A stretch of DNA of 64,000 bases. Source: an uncultured Roseburia sp. Its GTDB lineage: Bacteria; Bacillota; Clostridia; Lachnospirales; Lachnospiraceae. The notes below the pieces were generated by a model. That model saw only the letters and a program-made list of their open reading frames with translations, ran no database searches and was not told where the DNA came from. Each line of letters opens with the position of its first letter. Position 1 is the first letter of the stretch. The stretch lies in contig CAJTOI010000003.1 in assembly GCA_910577925.1 (NCBI GenBank), positions 1 to 64,000 on the forward strand, in the 5' to 3' direction. The translations under genes were made by a program, and so were the position numbers. Positions 40,617 through 49,221 of the stretch are shown here, piece by piece.

Positions 40617-41945
40617 ATGTCGGTTGGACAGAAATTTGCAAAATATGTATCGCAGAATGTGCTGGGGATGATAGGAATCTCTCTCTACATTCTTGCCGAT
40701 ACGTTTTTTATTTCAAAGGCAGTGGGGGCGGCCGGTATCACGGCGCTCAATCTGGTGCTGCCGATTTATAATCTGATTTTTGCGGTCGGCGCCATGCTCG
40801 GCGTCGGCTCCGCCATCCGCTATGCGGTGGCGAAAGGCAGAGGAGACGGGGAGGCGGCCGACTATTTTTCGAATGCCCTGATCTGGGGGACCGTGTTCGG
40901 AATCCTGTTTATGATACCGGGAGGTCTTCTGCCGGGCAGACTCGTGGCGCTGCTCGGCGGCGATGCGCAGATTGCCGCGGTGGGCGCGCCGTACACCCGG
41001 ATTTTTATGATGTTTTCGCCTTGCTTTATCTGGAATTCTGTCTGCAATGCGTTTGTGCGCAATGACAAAGCGCCGGGGACTGCGATGGCGGCCACGCTGC
41101 TCAGCAGCCTGTTTAATATTGTCATGGATTATGTGCTGATGTTTCCGCTGGGGCTCGGAATGGAGGGGGCCGCGTTTGCGACGGCCTGCTCTCCGATCGT
41201 CGGGATCCTGATCTGCAGTACCCACCTGTGTTCGAAAAAATGCGGAGTGACCTTTCGCTTTCGGAAGCCTTCCGCAAAGCAGCTGTGTGCTTCGTGTCAG
41301 GTGGGGGTGTCAGCCTTTGTGGGGGAGATTTCCTCCGGCGTCATCACGGTGGCATTTAATATGATTATCCTGCGTTTGGCCGGAAATATCGGTGTGGCGG
41401 CTTACGGCGTCGTGGCCAATACGTCGCTGGTCGCGGTTTCCATGTTTAACGGAGTTGCGCAGGGGGCTCAGCCGCTGCTCAGCGAGTTTTACGGAAAAGG
41501 GGCGCAGGATAAAGTGAGGAAGGTGATCCGGCTCGGAATCATGACATCCCTCGCGCTTGCAGTGCTGATCGTGGTCGGCGTTTATTTCGGGGCGGATTAT
41601 ATTGCGGCGGTATTCAACAGCGAGCGAAACGTGCAGCTTGCGCAGTATGCGGGAGTCGGGCTGCGCCTGTATTTTACCGGATTCTTGTTTGCCGGAATCA
41701 ACATTACAGGGACCGGGATCTTAAGTGCGACGGAGTCGGCGCGGTGGGCGTTTGCGACTTCGATTCTGCGGGGCTTTGTGCTGATTCTGATTGCGGCGTT
41801 CGGGCTTTCGGCACTGTTCGGGATGCGGGGCGTCTGGCTTGCGTTTCCTGCGGCGGAGGCGGTCACGCTTGCGGTGACGGCCGCGGCGTTAAAGAGTACG
41901 TTAAAGCATTCATGGGACGGGCAGCGGGAGTCAAAGTTATTGTAA
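40617..41945 (+). CDS. MATE-family efflux transporter
   Basis: This is a ~442-residue protein with 12 predicted membrane helices. The first half begins LGMIGISLYILADTFFISKA, the second half repeats the pattern with FVGEISSGVITVAFNMIILR and GVAQGAQPLLSEFYG, both typical of MATE multidrug/toxic-compound exporters. I chose ATG 40617 after AAAGGAT; the frame is open back to 40545, but that would overlap the hisS terminator. Substrate is unknown. The aspS promoter overlaps its stop codon. Confidence 0.93.
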   Translation: MSVGQKFAKYVSQNVLGMIGISLYILADTFFISKAVGAAGITALNLVLPIYNLIFAVGAMLGVGSAIRYAVAKGRGDGEAADYFSNALIWGTVFGILFMIPGGLLPGRLVALLGGDAQIAAVGAPYTRIFMMFSPCFIWNSVCNAFVRNDKAPGTAMAATLLSSLFNIVMDYVLMFPLGLGMEGAAFATACSPIVGILICSTHLCSKKCGVTFRFRKPSAKQLCASCQVGVSAFVGEISSGVITVAFNMIILRLAGNIGVAAYGVVANTSLVAVSMFNGVAQGAQPLLSEFYGKGAQDKVRKVIRLGIMTSLALAVLIVVGVYFGADYIAAVFNSERNVQLAQYAGVGLRLYFTGFLFAGINITGTGILSATESARWAFATSILRGFVLILIAAFGLSALFGMRGVWLAFPAAEAVTLAVTAAALKSTLKHSWDGQRESKLL

Positions 41946-41968
41946 AATACAGATTTGTGGTGTAGAAT
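41940..41968 (+). promoter_or_regulatory. Predicted promoter for aspS
   Basis: TTGTAA (sharing the MATE stop codon) and TAGAAT lie 17 bp apart, with the -10 about 65 bp before the aspS start. Confidence 0.5.
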
Positions 41969-42034
41969 ATACAGGATATAGAACAAAACGCATGCCCATC
42001 GGCAGAGCAATTTAAAATAAAGGGAGTTAAGGAT

Positions 42035-43801
42035 ATGATTCAGTCAAGAACACATAACTGCAGTGAACTGCGCATTTCCGATGTCGGAAAGCGCGTAACG
42101 ATTGTCGGATGGTACGAAAACATCCGGAAGGTCAGCAAGAATCTCGGGTTTCTTATTCTGAGGGACTTTTATGGGACAACCCAGGTGGTGATTGAGACAG
42201 AGGAGATGATGCGGACGATCGACGAGGTAAATAAAGAGACGACGCTCTCTGTGACCGGCGCGGTGCGCGAGCGCTCGAGCAAGAACGCGGAGCTCGCCAC
42301 GGGGGAGATCGAGGTGGCGCCCGAGAAGATCGAGATACTCGGAAGATGCATTTACAATGCGCTTCCGTTTGAGATTCACCAGTCCAGGGAGGCGGATGAG
42401 AACACGCGTCTGAAGTACCGCTATCTGGATTTGAGGAATCCGGAAGTCAAAGAGAAAATCGTGCTCCGCAGCAGGATTGTCGCAGAGCTTCGCCGGAAGA
42501 TGAACGAGCTTGATTTTATGGAGATTACGACGCCGATTTTAACCTGCTCGTCCCCGGAGGGCGCAAGGGATTATCTGGTTCCGGCGAGAAACCATCCGGG
42601 CAAATTCTATGCGCTGCCTCAGGCGCCGCAGCAGTTTAAGCAGATTTTGATGGCGTCCGGCTTTGACCGCTATTTCCAGATCGCCCCGTGCTTCCGCGAC
42701 GAGGACGCGCGTGCGGACCGGTCTCCGGGAGAGTTTTACCAGATGGATATGGAGATGGCGTTTGCGTCCCAGGACGACGTGTTTTCCGTGATCGAGGAGG
42801 TACTTCCTCCGGTGTTTGCGGCGCACGGTGTCTACAAGACCGCGTCCGCGGCGCCTTTTGTGCGGATTCCGTATCTGGAGGCCATGGACAAATACGGGAG
42901 CGACAAGCCGGACCTGCGCATAGACCTGGTGCTTCGGGATGCCACGGAGCTTCTCTCGGACTGCGGATTCGGACCGTTCGAGGGACAGTGCGTCAAGGCG
43001 ATCGTGGTCGACGAATTTACGGCCGCGCGCAAGGCGATCGACGCAATCTGTGCCGAGGTGGAAGTGCAGACCGCGAACAAAGCATATTGGTTTAAGGTGG
43101 ACGAGAGCGGCGCGCTTGTCGGCGGCATCGCGAAGTTCTTACAGGAGAAAAAGGAGGCGGTTGTCGCTTCGCTCGGCTTAAAGCCGGGAGATTTTGTCGG
43201 TCTTACCGCGGGGAAAAAGCTCACGGCGCAGAAGACTGCAGGCGTGCTCCGGAAGCTTCTCGGCGCGGCGAGCGCAAAGCATATGAGACAGGACTGTTAT
43301 GAATTCTGCTGGATCGTGGATTTCCCGATGTATGAGATCGGGGAGGAATCCGGGGAGCTGGAGTTCTGCCACAACCCGTTTTCGATGCCGCAGGGCGGAA
43401 TGGATGCGCTGCAGAATCAGGACCCGCTCTCGATTCTGGCCTACCAGTATGATCTGGTCTGCAACGGTGTCGAGCTGTCCTCCGGTGCGGTCCGCAACCA
43501 TGATCCGGAGATTATGATAAAGGCGTTTGAGCTGGTCGGACTCGGGGAGGAGGATGTGAAGGCCAAGTTCCCGGCGATGTATCACGCGTTCTGCTACGGA
43601 GCGCCGCCCCATGCGGGGATTGCCCCGGGCGTGGACCGCATGGTGATGCTGATCTGCGGCGAGGAGAGCATCCGTGAGATCATCCCGTTCCCGATGAATA
43701 AAAATGCGATGGATGTCATGATGGGAGCGCCGGCGCAGGTGGAGCAAAAGCAGCTTGCCGACGTGCACATTGAAGTGTGTATGCCAAAAGAGGCGGAATA
43801 G
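42035..43801 (+). CDS. aspS: Aspartyl-tRNA synthetase (bacterial type)
   Basis: This is a 588-residue class II enzyme. The N-terminal OB-fold binds the anticodon (VTIVGWYENIRKVSKNLGFL). The catalytic core has the motif-2 FRDEDARADRSPGEFYQMDM. The bacterial GAD insert occupies the middle. Motif 3 is APPHAGIAPGVDRM. Length fits the bacterial AspRS with the GAD domain. It charges tRNA-Asp. AAGGGAG precedes the ATG. Confidence 0.96.
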   Translation: MIQSRTHNCSELRISDVGKRVTIVGWYENIRKVSKNLGFLILRDFYGTTQVVIETEEMMRTIDEVNKETTLSVTGAVRERSSKNAELATGEIEVAPEKIEILGRCIYNALPFEIHQSREADENTRLKYRYLDLRNPEVKEKIVLRSRIVAELRRKMNELDFMEITTPILTCSSPEGARDYLVPARNHPGKFYALPQAPQQFKQILMASGFDRYFQIAPCFRDEDARADRSPGEFYQMDMEMAFASQDDVFSVIEEVLPPVFAAHGVYKTASAAPFVRIPYLEAMDKYGSDKPDLRIDLVLRDATELLSDCGFGPFEGQCVKAIVVDEFTAARKAIDAICAEVEVQTANKAYWFKVDESGALVGGIAKFLQEKKEAVVASLGLKPGDFVGLTAGKKLTAQKTAGVLRKLLGAASAKHMRQDCYEFCWIVDFPMYEIGEESGELEFCHNPFSMPQGGMDALQNQDPLSILAYQYDLVCNGVELSSGAVRNHDPEIMIKAFELVGLGEEDVKAKFPAMYHAFCYGAPPHAGIAPGVDRMVMLICGEESIREIIPFPMNKNAMDVMMGAPAQVEQKQLADVHIEVCMPKEAE

Positions 43802-43863
43802 GAAATAAAATTTCCCAAAAGGTGCATAATAACAGAAAGATATGCAGACAGAAGGAGGATGCG

Positions 43864-44364
43864 ATGAAAAAATATGTGAGGGAGGCATGTTCGGTGCTGC
43901 TTTTTGCGGCAGTGTTCGGCATGTTTGTGTTATCCGGCTGCGGAGAAGGCGGCGGGACAAAGGACAAGATCGAGGGCAGCTGCGAGGAAGTGCTCGCGCA
44001 GGTGTACGAGAAAGCCGATCTTGATGAGGAGCAGCGGACGGCGATGAAAGAGTATGTGGCGTCAGGGATTCCTGCGGAGAGCGCGGAATATATTCTCGGC
44101 ACGACGGAGATCGCATACACGGATGCGGTGTGTTCGGCGCCGCAGATCAACGTTGTCCCTTACCAGTGCGTGCTGCTGCGTCTCGAGGAAGGAGCCGATG
44201 CGGAGGCTGCAAAGCAGCTGCTTTTGGATAATGCAAACCCGAGAATGTGGGTCTGCGTGGAAGCCGACAGCGTGGTGGTCGAAAACAAAGGCGATTTGGT
44301 ATTGTTTCTGATGGCGGACGCGAATGTCGCCGAGGCTATCCGGACGTCATTTTTGAACTTGTAA
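43864..44364 (+). CDS. DUF4358 lipoprotein
   Basis: This is a 166-residue lipoprotein. The signal peptide ends with the lipobox VLSGC, Cys26, followed by a GEGGGTK linker. The globular part (CEEVLAQVYEKADLDEEQRT, then QCVLLRLEEGADAEAAKQLL) resembles DUF4358, a family of small Clostridia lipoproteins of unknown role. AGGAGG precedes ATG 43864. A terminator follows after 130 bp of unremarkable sequence. Confidence 0.85.
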   Translation: MKKYVREACSVLLFAAVFGMFVLSGCGEGGGTKDKIEGSCEEVLAQVYEKADLDEEQRTAMKEYVASGIPAESAEYILGTTEIAYTDAVCSAPQINVVPYQCVLLRLEEGADAEAAKQLLLDNANPRMWVCVEADSVVVENKGDLVLFLMADANVAEAIRTSFLNL

Positions 44365-44498
44365 GTGTACGGGTTTGCAAAATGCAGGATTATCCGTCAT
44401 TTTTTGTCTGTCTTGCATGACATCCGGCAAAAAGTGGAAAATTGGCAAAACTTAGAAAAACAAATAGAATTATCTGTTATTTTAGAAATCAGGCAGAA

Positions 44499-44535
44499 AA
44501 CCGGGCGGTATGCAGTGCGTACCGCCCGGTTTTTT
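44499..44535 (+). terminator. Rho-independent terminator downstream of the DUF4358 gene
   Basis: A 12-bp stem (AACCGGGCGGTA with TACCGCCCGGTT) around a 9-nt loop runs into six Ts. Confidence 0.85.
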
Positions 44536-44570
44536 GGGTTTTAAACATAATATTAAATATAACAGAATAT

Positions 44571-44607
44571 AACAGTTGACAACAGTTTAATACTGTTATA
44601 TACTGTT
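44571..44607 (+). promoter_or_regulatory. Consensus promoter overlaid by nested dyad operator of the GntR operon
   Basis: TTGACA (44576-44581) and TATACT (44599-44604) are spaced 17 bp. Two concentric inverted repeats share the centre at 44589: an inner AACAGT-N5-ACTGTT (44581-44597) and an outer AACAGT/ACTGTT pair (44571-44576, 44602-44607). A further ATAACAG copy lies at 44559-44565. The dyads cover both promoter elements, as expected for repression by the GntR/YtrA-type regulator encoded 41 bp downstream. Confidence 0.75.
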
Positions 44608-44647
44608 CGTTGAAAAGAAAAAGAAAGAAGAAAAAACAGGGGGCCGA

Positions 44648-45025
44648 ATGAAAATTATAATCAATCATTCATCCATGCAGCCGATTTATGAGCAGATTGC
44701 AGAGCAGATAAAGACGCAGATCGCACACGGCGAACTGCTGCGGGAGGAGGCGCTTCCCAGTGTGCGCACGCTGGCGAAAGAGCTGAAAATCAGTGCTCTG
44801 ACCGTTAAAAAGGCGTATGACGGGCTGGAAGAAGACGGCTTTATCGTGACCGTACACGGAAAAGGAAGTTTTATATCCGGTATCGGCGCAGGACTGCTTA
44901 TGGAGACGAGACGCAGGGAGGCGGAGGCCGCAATGGAGCAGGCGGTGCAGAAAGCGAGAGCCTGTGAAATGCAGGATGCGGAGATCCGCGAGATGCTGGA
45001 ACTATTTTTAGAGCCGGGGCTTTAG
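44648..45025 (+). CDS. GntR-family (YtrA-type) transcriptional repressor
   Basis: This is a 125-residue regulator. The winged helix-turn-helix lies at residues ~10-75 (PIYEQIAEQIKTQIAHGELL, SVRTLAKELKISALTVKKAY, DGFIVTVHGKGSF). Only a short helical tail follows, the hallmark of the YtrA subfamily that controls ABC exporters. It is first in a three-gene operon with an ABC ATPase and permease, and its operator is predicted over its own promoter. The ligand, often a cell-wall-active compound, is unknown. Confidence 0.92.
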   Translation: MKIIINHSSMQPIYEQIAEQIKTQIAHGELLREEALPSVRTLAKELKISALTVKKAYDGLEEDGFIVTVHGKGSFISGIGAGLLMETRRREAEAAMEQAVQKARACEMQDAEIREMLELFLEPGL

Positions 45026-45069
45026 AAGGCATTCGGGACAGAGAAACGAACAGGAGGCAGAAAAGAGCG

Positions 45070-45921
45070 ATGTTGCAGCTGACAGAGGTTCAGAAAAATT
45101 ATAAGACGTTTACATTAAATTGTACATTAACCGTAAAACCGGGACAGATCACAGGATTGATCGGGCCGAACGGCGCCGGAAAGAGTACGGCATTTAAAGC
45201 AATTCTTAATTTAATTTCTATTGAAAGCGGCGAGATTAAGATATTTGGGAAGCCGCACAGGGAAATCGGACCCGGCGACCGGGAAGAGATCGGCGTCGTG
45301 CTGGCGGAAGCGGGATTCAGCGAATATCTTACGGTTGCGGATATTGCGGCCATCATGCGCGGAATGTACCGCCGGTTTGACAGAGAACAATTTCTGGCGA
45401 ATTGCGGGCGCTTTATGCTCCCGAAGAATAAGAAGATAAAGGAGTTTTCCACGGGGATGAAGGCGAAGCTCAAGCTGCTTACTGCGACATCCTACGGGGC
45501 AAAGCTTCTGATTCTCGACGAGCCGACGCTGGGGCTTGATGTGGTCGTGAGGGATGAAATGATTGCGATGCTGCAGGAATATATGGAAGCGGACGAGGGG
45601 CGCAGCGTGCTGATCAGTTCTCATATTTCTTCGGATATGGAGAAATTCTGCGATGACCTCTATATGATAAACGGAGGGAAGATCGTACTGCACGAGGAGA
45701 CAGATGTGCTTTTGGATGCTTACGGTATCTTGAAACTTGACGAACAGGCGTATGCGCAGCTTGACAGGCGCTATATTCTTGGCGGGAGGAGAGAGCGGTA
45801 CGGCTATGAGCTGCTGACAAACGAGCGGCAGTTTTATCAGGAAAACTATCCGCAGCTTGTCATGGAAAAGGCGAATATTGACAATGTGATCACATTGCTT
45901 GTGAAAGGAGATTTGCGATGA
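45070..45921 (+). CDS. ABC transporter ATP-binding protein of the GntR operon
   Basis: This is a 283-residue ATPase. Walker A is GPNGAGKS near residue 36, the signature region is degenerate (KEFSTGMKAKLKLL), Walker B is LLILDEPTLGLDV and the H-loop is LISSHISSDM. The C-terminal ~70 residues are a variable domain. It works with the adjacent permease; the stop and start overlap by 4 bp (ATGA). The gene order GntR-ATPase-permease is typical of YtrA-controlled exporters. Confidence 0.93.
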   Translation: MLQLTEVQKNYKTFTLNCTLTVKPGQITGLIGPNGAGKSTAFKAILNLISIESGEIKIFGKPHREIGPGDREEIGVVLAEAGFSEYLTVADIAAIMRGMYRRFDREQFLANCGRFMLPKNKKIKEFSTGMKAKLKLLTATSYGAKLLILDEPTLGLDVVVRDEMIAMLQEYMEADEGRSVLISSHISSDMEKFCDDLYMINGGKIVLHEETDVLLDAYGILKLDEQAYAQLDRRYILGGRRERYGYELLTNERQFYQENYPQLVMEKANIDNVITLLVKGDLR

Positions 45922-46574
45922 AAGGATTATGGATCAAAGACTGGCGGCTGCTGATGCAGCAGAAGATGTTTTTCTTAATTGTGGCGGGAATCAGTGTGTT
46001 TTGTGTGCTGTCCGGACAGGATCTGCTTTTTATGGTCAGCTATTCTTCGTTTCTCGTCGTTTCCGTGGCGGTGAGTACGATGAGCTATGACGACACGGCA
46101 AACGGGCTGGCTTACATTTTTACCTGGCCGGCAAGCAGAAAGCAGTATGTTCTGGAGAAATATCTGTTTGCGGGCTGTGCGGCGGGAGCTGCGTGGGCGC
46201 TGGCAGTCGCGGCGGGAGCAATTTTCGGAAAAAGCGTACATTCGGAGACCGGCATTTTGGACTGGCTGCTGCAGTCTCTGATGATTTTGGCGATGATGAT
46301 CATCACACTCTCCGTGATGATTCCGATAAAATTAAAGTTCGGCGCGGAGAAAGGCAGGATCGTAACGTTCGTCGTGATATTTGCGATGTTCGGGGCTCTC
46401 GGTCTGGTCCAAACCCTTTACAGCGGTGCACTGCCGCAGGTGGAGACGGCGGTACATGCGCTTGCGGCGCTCCCGCCGTGGACGTGGACGGTCTTTACGG
46501 CGGTGTTTGCCGCGGCGGTGCTGATCGGTTCCGTGTGCATCAGTATTCGTATTGCAGAGAAAAAAGAGTTGTAA
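45918..46574 (+). CDS. ABC-2 type transporter permease
   Basis: This is a 218-residue membrane protein with about six predicted helices, beginning MKGLWIKDWRLLMQQKMFFL and including TMSYDDTANGLAYIFTWPAS, a block typical of ABC-2 permeases paired with YtrA-type regulators. It starts within the stop codon region of the ATPase gene. It should form the membrane part of an exporter or bacitracin/cell-wall-stress type transporter; the substrate is unknown. Confidence 0.88.
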   Translation: MKGLWIKDWRLLMQQKMFFLIVAGISVFCVLSGQDLLFMVSYSSFLVVSVAVSTMSYDDTANGLAYIFTWPASRKQYVLEKYLFAGCAAGAAWALAVAAGAIFGKSVHSETGILDWLLQSLMILAMMIITLSVMIPIKLKFGAEKGRIVTFVVIFAMFGALGLVQTLYSGALPQVETAVHALAALPPWTWTVFTAVFAAAVLIGSVCISIRIAEKKEL

Positions 46575-46591
46575 TCTCTCCGCTTTTAGGG

Positions 46592-46620
46592 TTTACAAAC
46601 GGCGGGAAACATAGGATAAT
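46592..46620 (+). promoter_or_regulatory. Predicted promoter for mecA
   Basis: TTTACA and GATAAT with a 17-bp spacer end 24 bp before the mecA start codon. Confidence 0.6.
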
Positions 46621-46644
46621 ATTCCTATAAGTGAGGAAAATTCT

Positions 46645-47292
46645 ATGGAGATTAAACGAGTGGGAGAAAATCAGATCCGCTGTGCGCTCACGGAGGACGA
46701 AATCCGGCGCATGGGATTTGATATCGATGAAATTATTGCGGATACGGAGACGACACAGCGCTTTATGCGTGTGGTTTTAAGCATTGTCGAATCGCAGGAA
46801 CATATCAATATGGAGGGAGTCGCTCCGATGGTGAAAGCCGAGCTTTTACAGGATCACAGCATGGCAATCACCTTCGGAGGCGTTTCCGACACCTCGTTTC
46901 AGAACCTTGTAGATACCGTCGGCAATATTTTAAACCGGCTTGACCTGGAGAAGCTCAGGGAGCTGCAGGCCAGGGGAAAGGGCGCACAGGGGGTGGAGTC
47001 GGATCCGATGGTGTGCGCGCTGCGCTTTGCGTCATGGTCGGCTATGGAGCGGATGAGCCGCGTCTGCTTCCGGGACAGGTTCCCGGCCAGCAGTTTGTAC
47101 AAATTGCAGGACGGCTATTATCTGGTGCTGGATTTTACCGGATTCACCAAGGAGGAGATGAGACCGTTTGCGCTCGGGACAGTGGAATACGATGACGGAC
47201 GCTGCTCGGAGCCGGCGCAGATTGCCTGCATCAGAGAGCATGGCGTCTGCCTTGCGAAGGAGCGTGCGCTCGAATTATTGATGAATCTCTGA
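46645..47292 (+). CDS. mecA: MecA-family adaptor protein
   Basis: This is a 215-residue protein. The N-terminal MEIKRVGENQIRCALTEDEI is the MecA/NegA start that recognises targets. The C-terminal domain (FPASSLYKLQDGYYLVLDF) is the part that binds ClpC in homologues. The middle linker is short and Gly/Ala-rich. It delivers substrates such as ComK to ClpCP in Bacillus; the target here is not known. It is monocistronic with its own promoter. Confidence 0.92.
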   Translation: MEIKRVGENQIRCALTEDEIRRMGFDIDEIIADTETTQRFMRVVLSIVESQEHINMEGVAPMVKAELLQDHSMAITFGGVSDTSFQNLVDTVGNILNRLDLEKLRELQARGKGAQGVESDPMVCALRFASWSAMERMSRVCFRDRFPASSLYKLQDGYYLVLDFTGFTKEEMRPFALGTVEYDDGRCSEPAQIACIREHGVCLAKERALELLMNL

Positions 47293-47437
47293 TATTTTTT
47301 GTTAAAAATGCTGAATAACTTTTCCTTCCATTTTCTACAAGATGTGCTAATATAGTAATTGCGTGTGCACAACATATGCGATAGATCAGAACGCCTGTGT
47401 GAGGACAGAGCAGAGATGGAGAGGTTGTTGAGAAGTT

Positions 47438-47620
47438 ATGAGCAGAGAAAAGATGATGCAGCTAGAGGAAAATAAGCGGAGCTTGCTGAGACAGGCATAT
47501 CGTATGAAGCAGGAATGTCCGCATATGTCGCCGGTAGGGCTGGAGTACGAGATGTACCTGTCCATTATGTCGGAGGTTGCAGACATTACAGCCAGATTGC
47601 AGCGTTTTTCGGAGGCGTAG
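47438..47620 (+). CDS. Small hypothetical helical protein (60 aa)
   Basis: This is a 60-residue, probably all-helical protein without signal peptide or membrane helix (start MSREKMMQLEENKRSLLRQ, ending ITARLQRFSEA). A GAGAGG lies some distance upstream of ATG 47438. It lies between mecA and the V/A-ATPase operon and is followed by a strong terminator. I do not recognise it. Its reading frame and helix pattern look genuine but the gene is short enough to doubt. Confidence 0.55.
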   Translation: MSREKMMQLEENKRSLLRQAYRMKQECPHMSPVGLEYEMYLSIMSEVADITARLQRFSEA

Positions 47621-47666
47621 CATTTACATACAAAAGAAACGGATTGTGTGCCGGATGGCATATAAG

Positions 47667-47707
47667 AAGGATGCGGACAGGCAGTACTCCTGTGCGCATC
47701 CTTTTTT
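47667..47707 (+). terminator. Rho-independent terminator before the V/A-ATPase operon
   Basis: AAGGATGCGGACAGG pairs with CCTGTGCGCATCCTT (15 bp, one mismatch) around a 7-nt loop and is followed by Ts. Confidence 0.85.
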
Positions 47708-47746
47708 GTGCGGGGAAAATCTTTCCGGTCCCGACGGGAGTTGTGC

Positions 47747-47775
47747 TGGACATATAAACGGCAAATGACTATAAT
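47747..47775 (+). promoter_or_regulatory. Predicted promoter of the V/A-ATPase operon
   Basis: TGGACA and TATAAT are 17 bp apart, 63 bp before the first operon gene. The leader contains a 7-bp hairpin (GTCAGGC 47791-47797 with GCCTGAC 47816-47822). Confidence 0.65.
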
Positions 47776-47838
47776 TTAAGGAGGGAAAAAGTCAGGCAGA
47801 GGAGTGTGAACGCGGGCCTGACAGGAATGGAGATTACC

Positions 47839-48147
47839 ATGAATGAAATTATTACCAGGCTGAACGAAATCGAGGAGAAGGCCGGCGCCATCCTTGCGGC
47901 GGCCGATGAGAAAAAGGAGGCGATGGCTGCGCAGTTTGAGGCGGACAGGCAGGAGATTGACCGGAAGTATGAGAGAATGCTTGCGCAGGATATCCGGGAA
48001 TACGAGCAGGAGCGAAGATGGGAGGCGGAGCGGGAGCTTGCGGAGGCCCGCCGTCGGAGCGAAGAAGAACTTTTTCGGCTTGCGCAGAGCTTTGAGGGGC
48101 AGCGTGAGGCTTTGGCCGCACAGATAGCAGACCGGGTGACCCGGTAG
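47839..48147 (+). CDS. V/A-type ATPase peripheral-stalk subunit (G/H-like)
   Basis: This is a 102-residue, highly charged coiled-coil protein with almost no hydrophobic clusters (IEEKAGAILAAADEKKEAMA, then ERRWEAERELAEARRRSEEE). Position at the head of a V/A-ATPase operon and coiled-coil character match the G/H (NtpF/AhaH) stalk subunit that dimerises with subunit E. ATG 47839 has GGAG at seven bases. Identification rests on context because coiled coils align to many proteins. Confidence 0.75.
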   Translation: MNEIITRLNEIEEKAGAILAAADEKKEAMAAQFEADRQEIDRKYERMLAQDIREYEQERRWEAERELAEARRRSEEELFRLAQSFEGQREALAAQIADRVTR

Positions 48148-48161
48148 GAAAGAGGCGGGGA

Positions 48162-49202
48162 ATGGCAGATGGGTTATTGGCATACAGCGGTCTTGCCACC
48201 AAGATAAAAGCGATGCGGGGAAGGCTTTTGTCACGTGAGGAGCTGCTGCGGCTGACAGAGTATGAGAGTGTGGAGGAAATGATCTCTTTTCTGCGTGAGT
48301 ACGGAAGCTACACGGCGGTGTTTGCCGACCGTGAGGAGGTGGCGCACCGCGGGCAGGTGGAAGCGATTATCGGAAATTCACTCTATAAGGATTACGGCAG
48401 GATCTACCGTTTTGCGGGACGCGGGCAGCGTCAGGCATTGGAGCAGGTGTTTATGCGGTACGAGGTGAACGAGCTCAAGTACTGTCTGGAGCGTGTGATG
48501 CAGCGCGGTATGGGGAAGGAAGACCGAAAGCCGGAACCGTTTTTTGCCGCGCATGCCGCGTTTGAGACGGCGGCGCTCTACGGCGCCGGGAGTGTGCAGG
48601 AATTGCTGCAGGCGCTCGGCGGAACGCGCTACGCGGGGCTACTGGAGCGCATATGGAGTGAGTCGGGAGGCGACTACGGCCGCTGTGCGATACAGCTCGA
48701 TATCGGATATTACCGCATGGCGTGGAAGCGGCTGGAGAATATTTCGGACAGGAGAACCAGAGAGATCTGTACCCGGATTCTCGGGACGGAAATTGACTGG
48801 CAGAATATTATGTGGATGTACCGTTTCAAGCAATTTTACGGGAGCAGCCCTGCGGATATTGCGTCGGAGCTGATACCGGTGACCTGGCGGCTGCGGAAGG
48901 CGGAGCTTACGGGGATGCTTGCCGCGGAGCAGCCGCAGGACTTTATGCGTATCGTCGAGGGAACCGCTTACTTCACGGAGCGGGATGCGCCGGTAAAGCT
49001 CGGGGACGAGATTTCGTACCGGGCGGTCATGGAAGCGACGTACCGGAAGATCTGCGGCAGATATCCGATGTCCATCGCTCCGGTAATGAAGTATCTATAC
49101 GATAAGGAACGGGAGATCGATATGCTCACGACGATACTCGAGGGCATCCGCTATCGGATTCCGGCAAAGGAGATACAGGAACTTGTGCTGATAACGGCAT
49201 AA
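48162..49202 (+). CDS. ntpC: V/A-type ATPase subunit C
   Basis: This is a 346-residue all-helical protein of the AC39/subunit C family, for example DGLLAYSGLATKIKAMRGRL at the start and KYLYDKEREIDMLTTILEGI near the end. It forms the funnel that links the rotor stalk to the membrane ring. It starts 14 bp after the stalk subunit gene and is followed by subunit I after 19 bp. The order here, with C second, differs from the more usual I-K-E-C order. Confidence 0.93.
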   Translation: MADGLLAYSGLATKIKAMRGRLLSREELLRLTEYESVEEMISFLREYGSYTAVFADREEVAHRGQVEAIIGNSLYKDYGRIYRFAGRGQRQALEQVFMRYEVNELKYCLERVMQRGMGKEDRKPEPFFAAHAAFETAALYGAGSVQELLQALGGTRYAGLLERIWSESGGDYGRCAIQLDIGYYRMAWKRLENISDRRTREICTRILGTEIDWQNIMWMYRFKQFYGSSPADIASELIPVTWRLRKAELTGMLAAEQPQDFMRIVEGTAYFTERDAPVKLGDEISYRAVMEATYRKICGRYPMSIAPVMKYLYDKEREIDMLTTILEGIRYRIPAKEIQELVLITA

Positions 49203-49221
49203 ACGTTATGGAGGTTTTACC

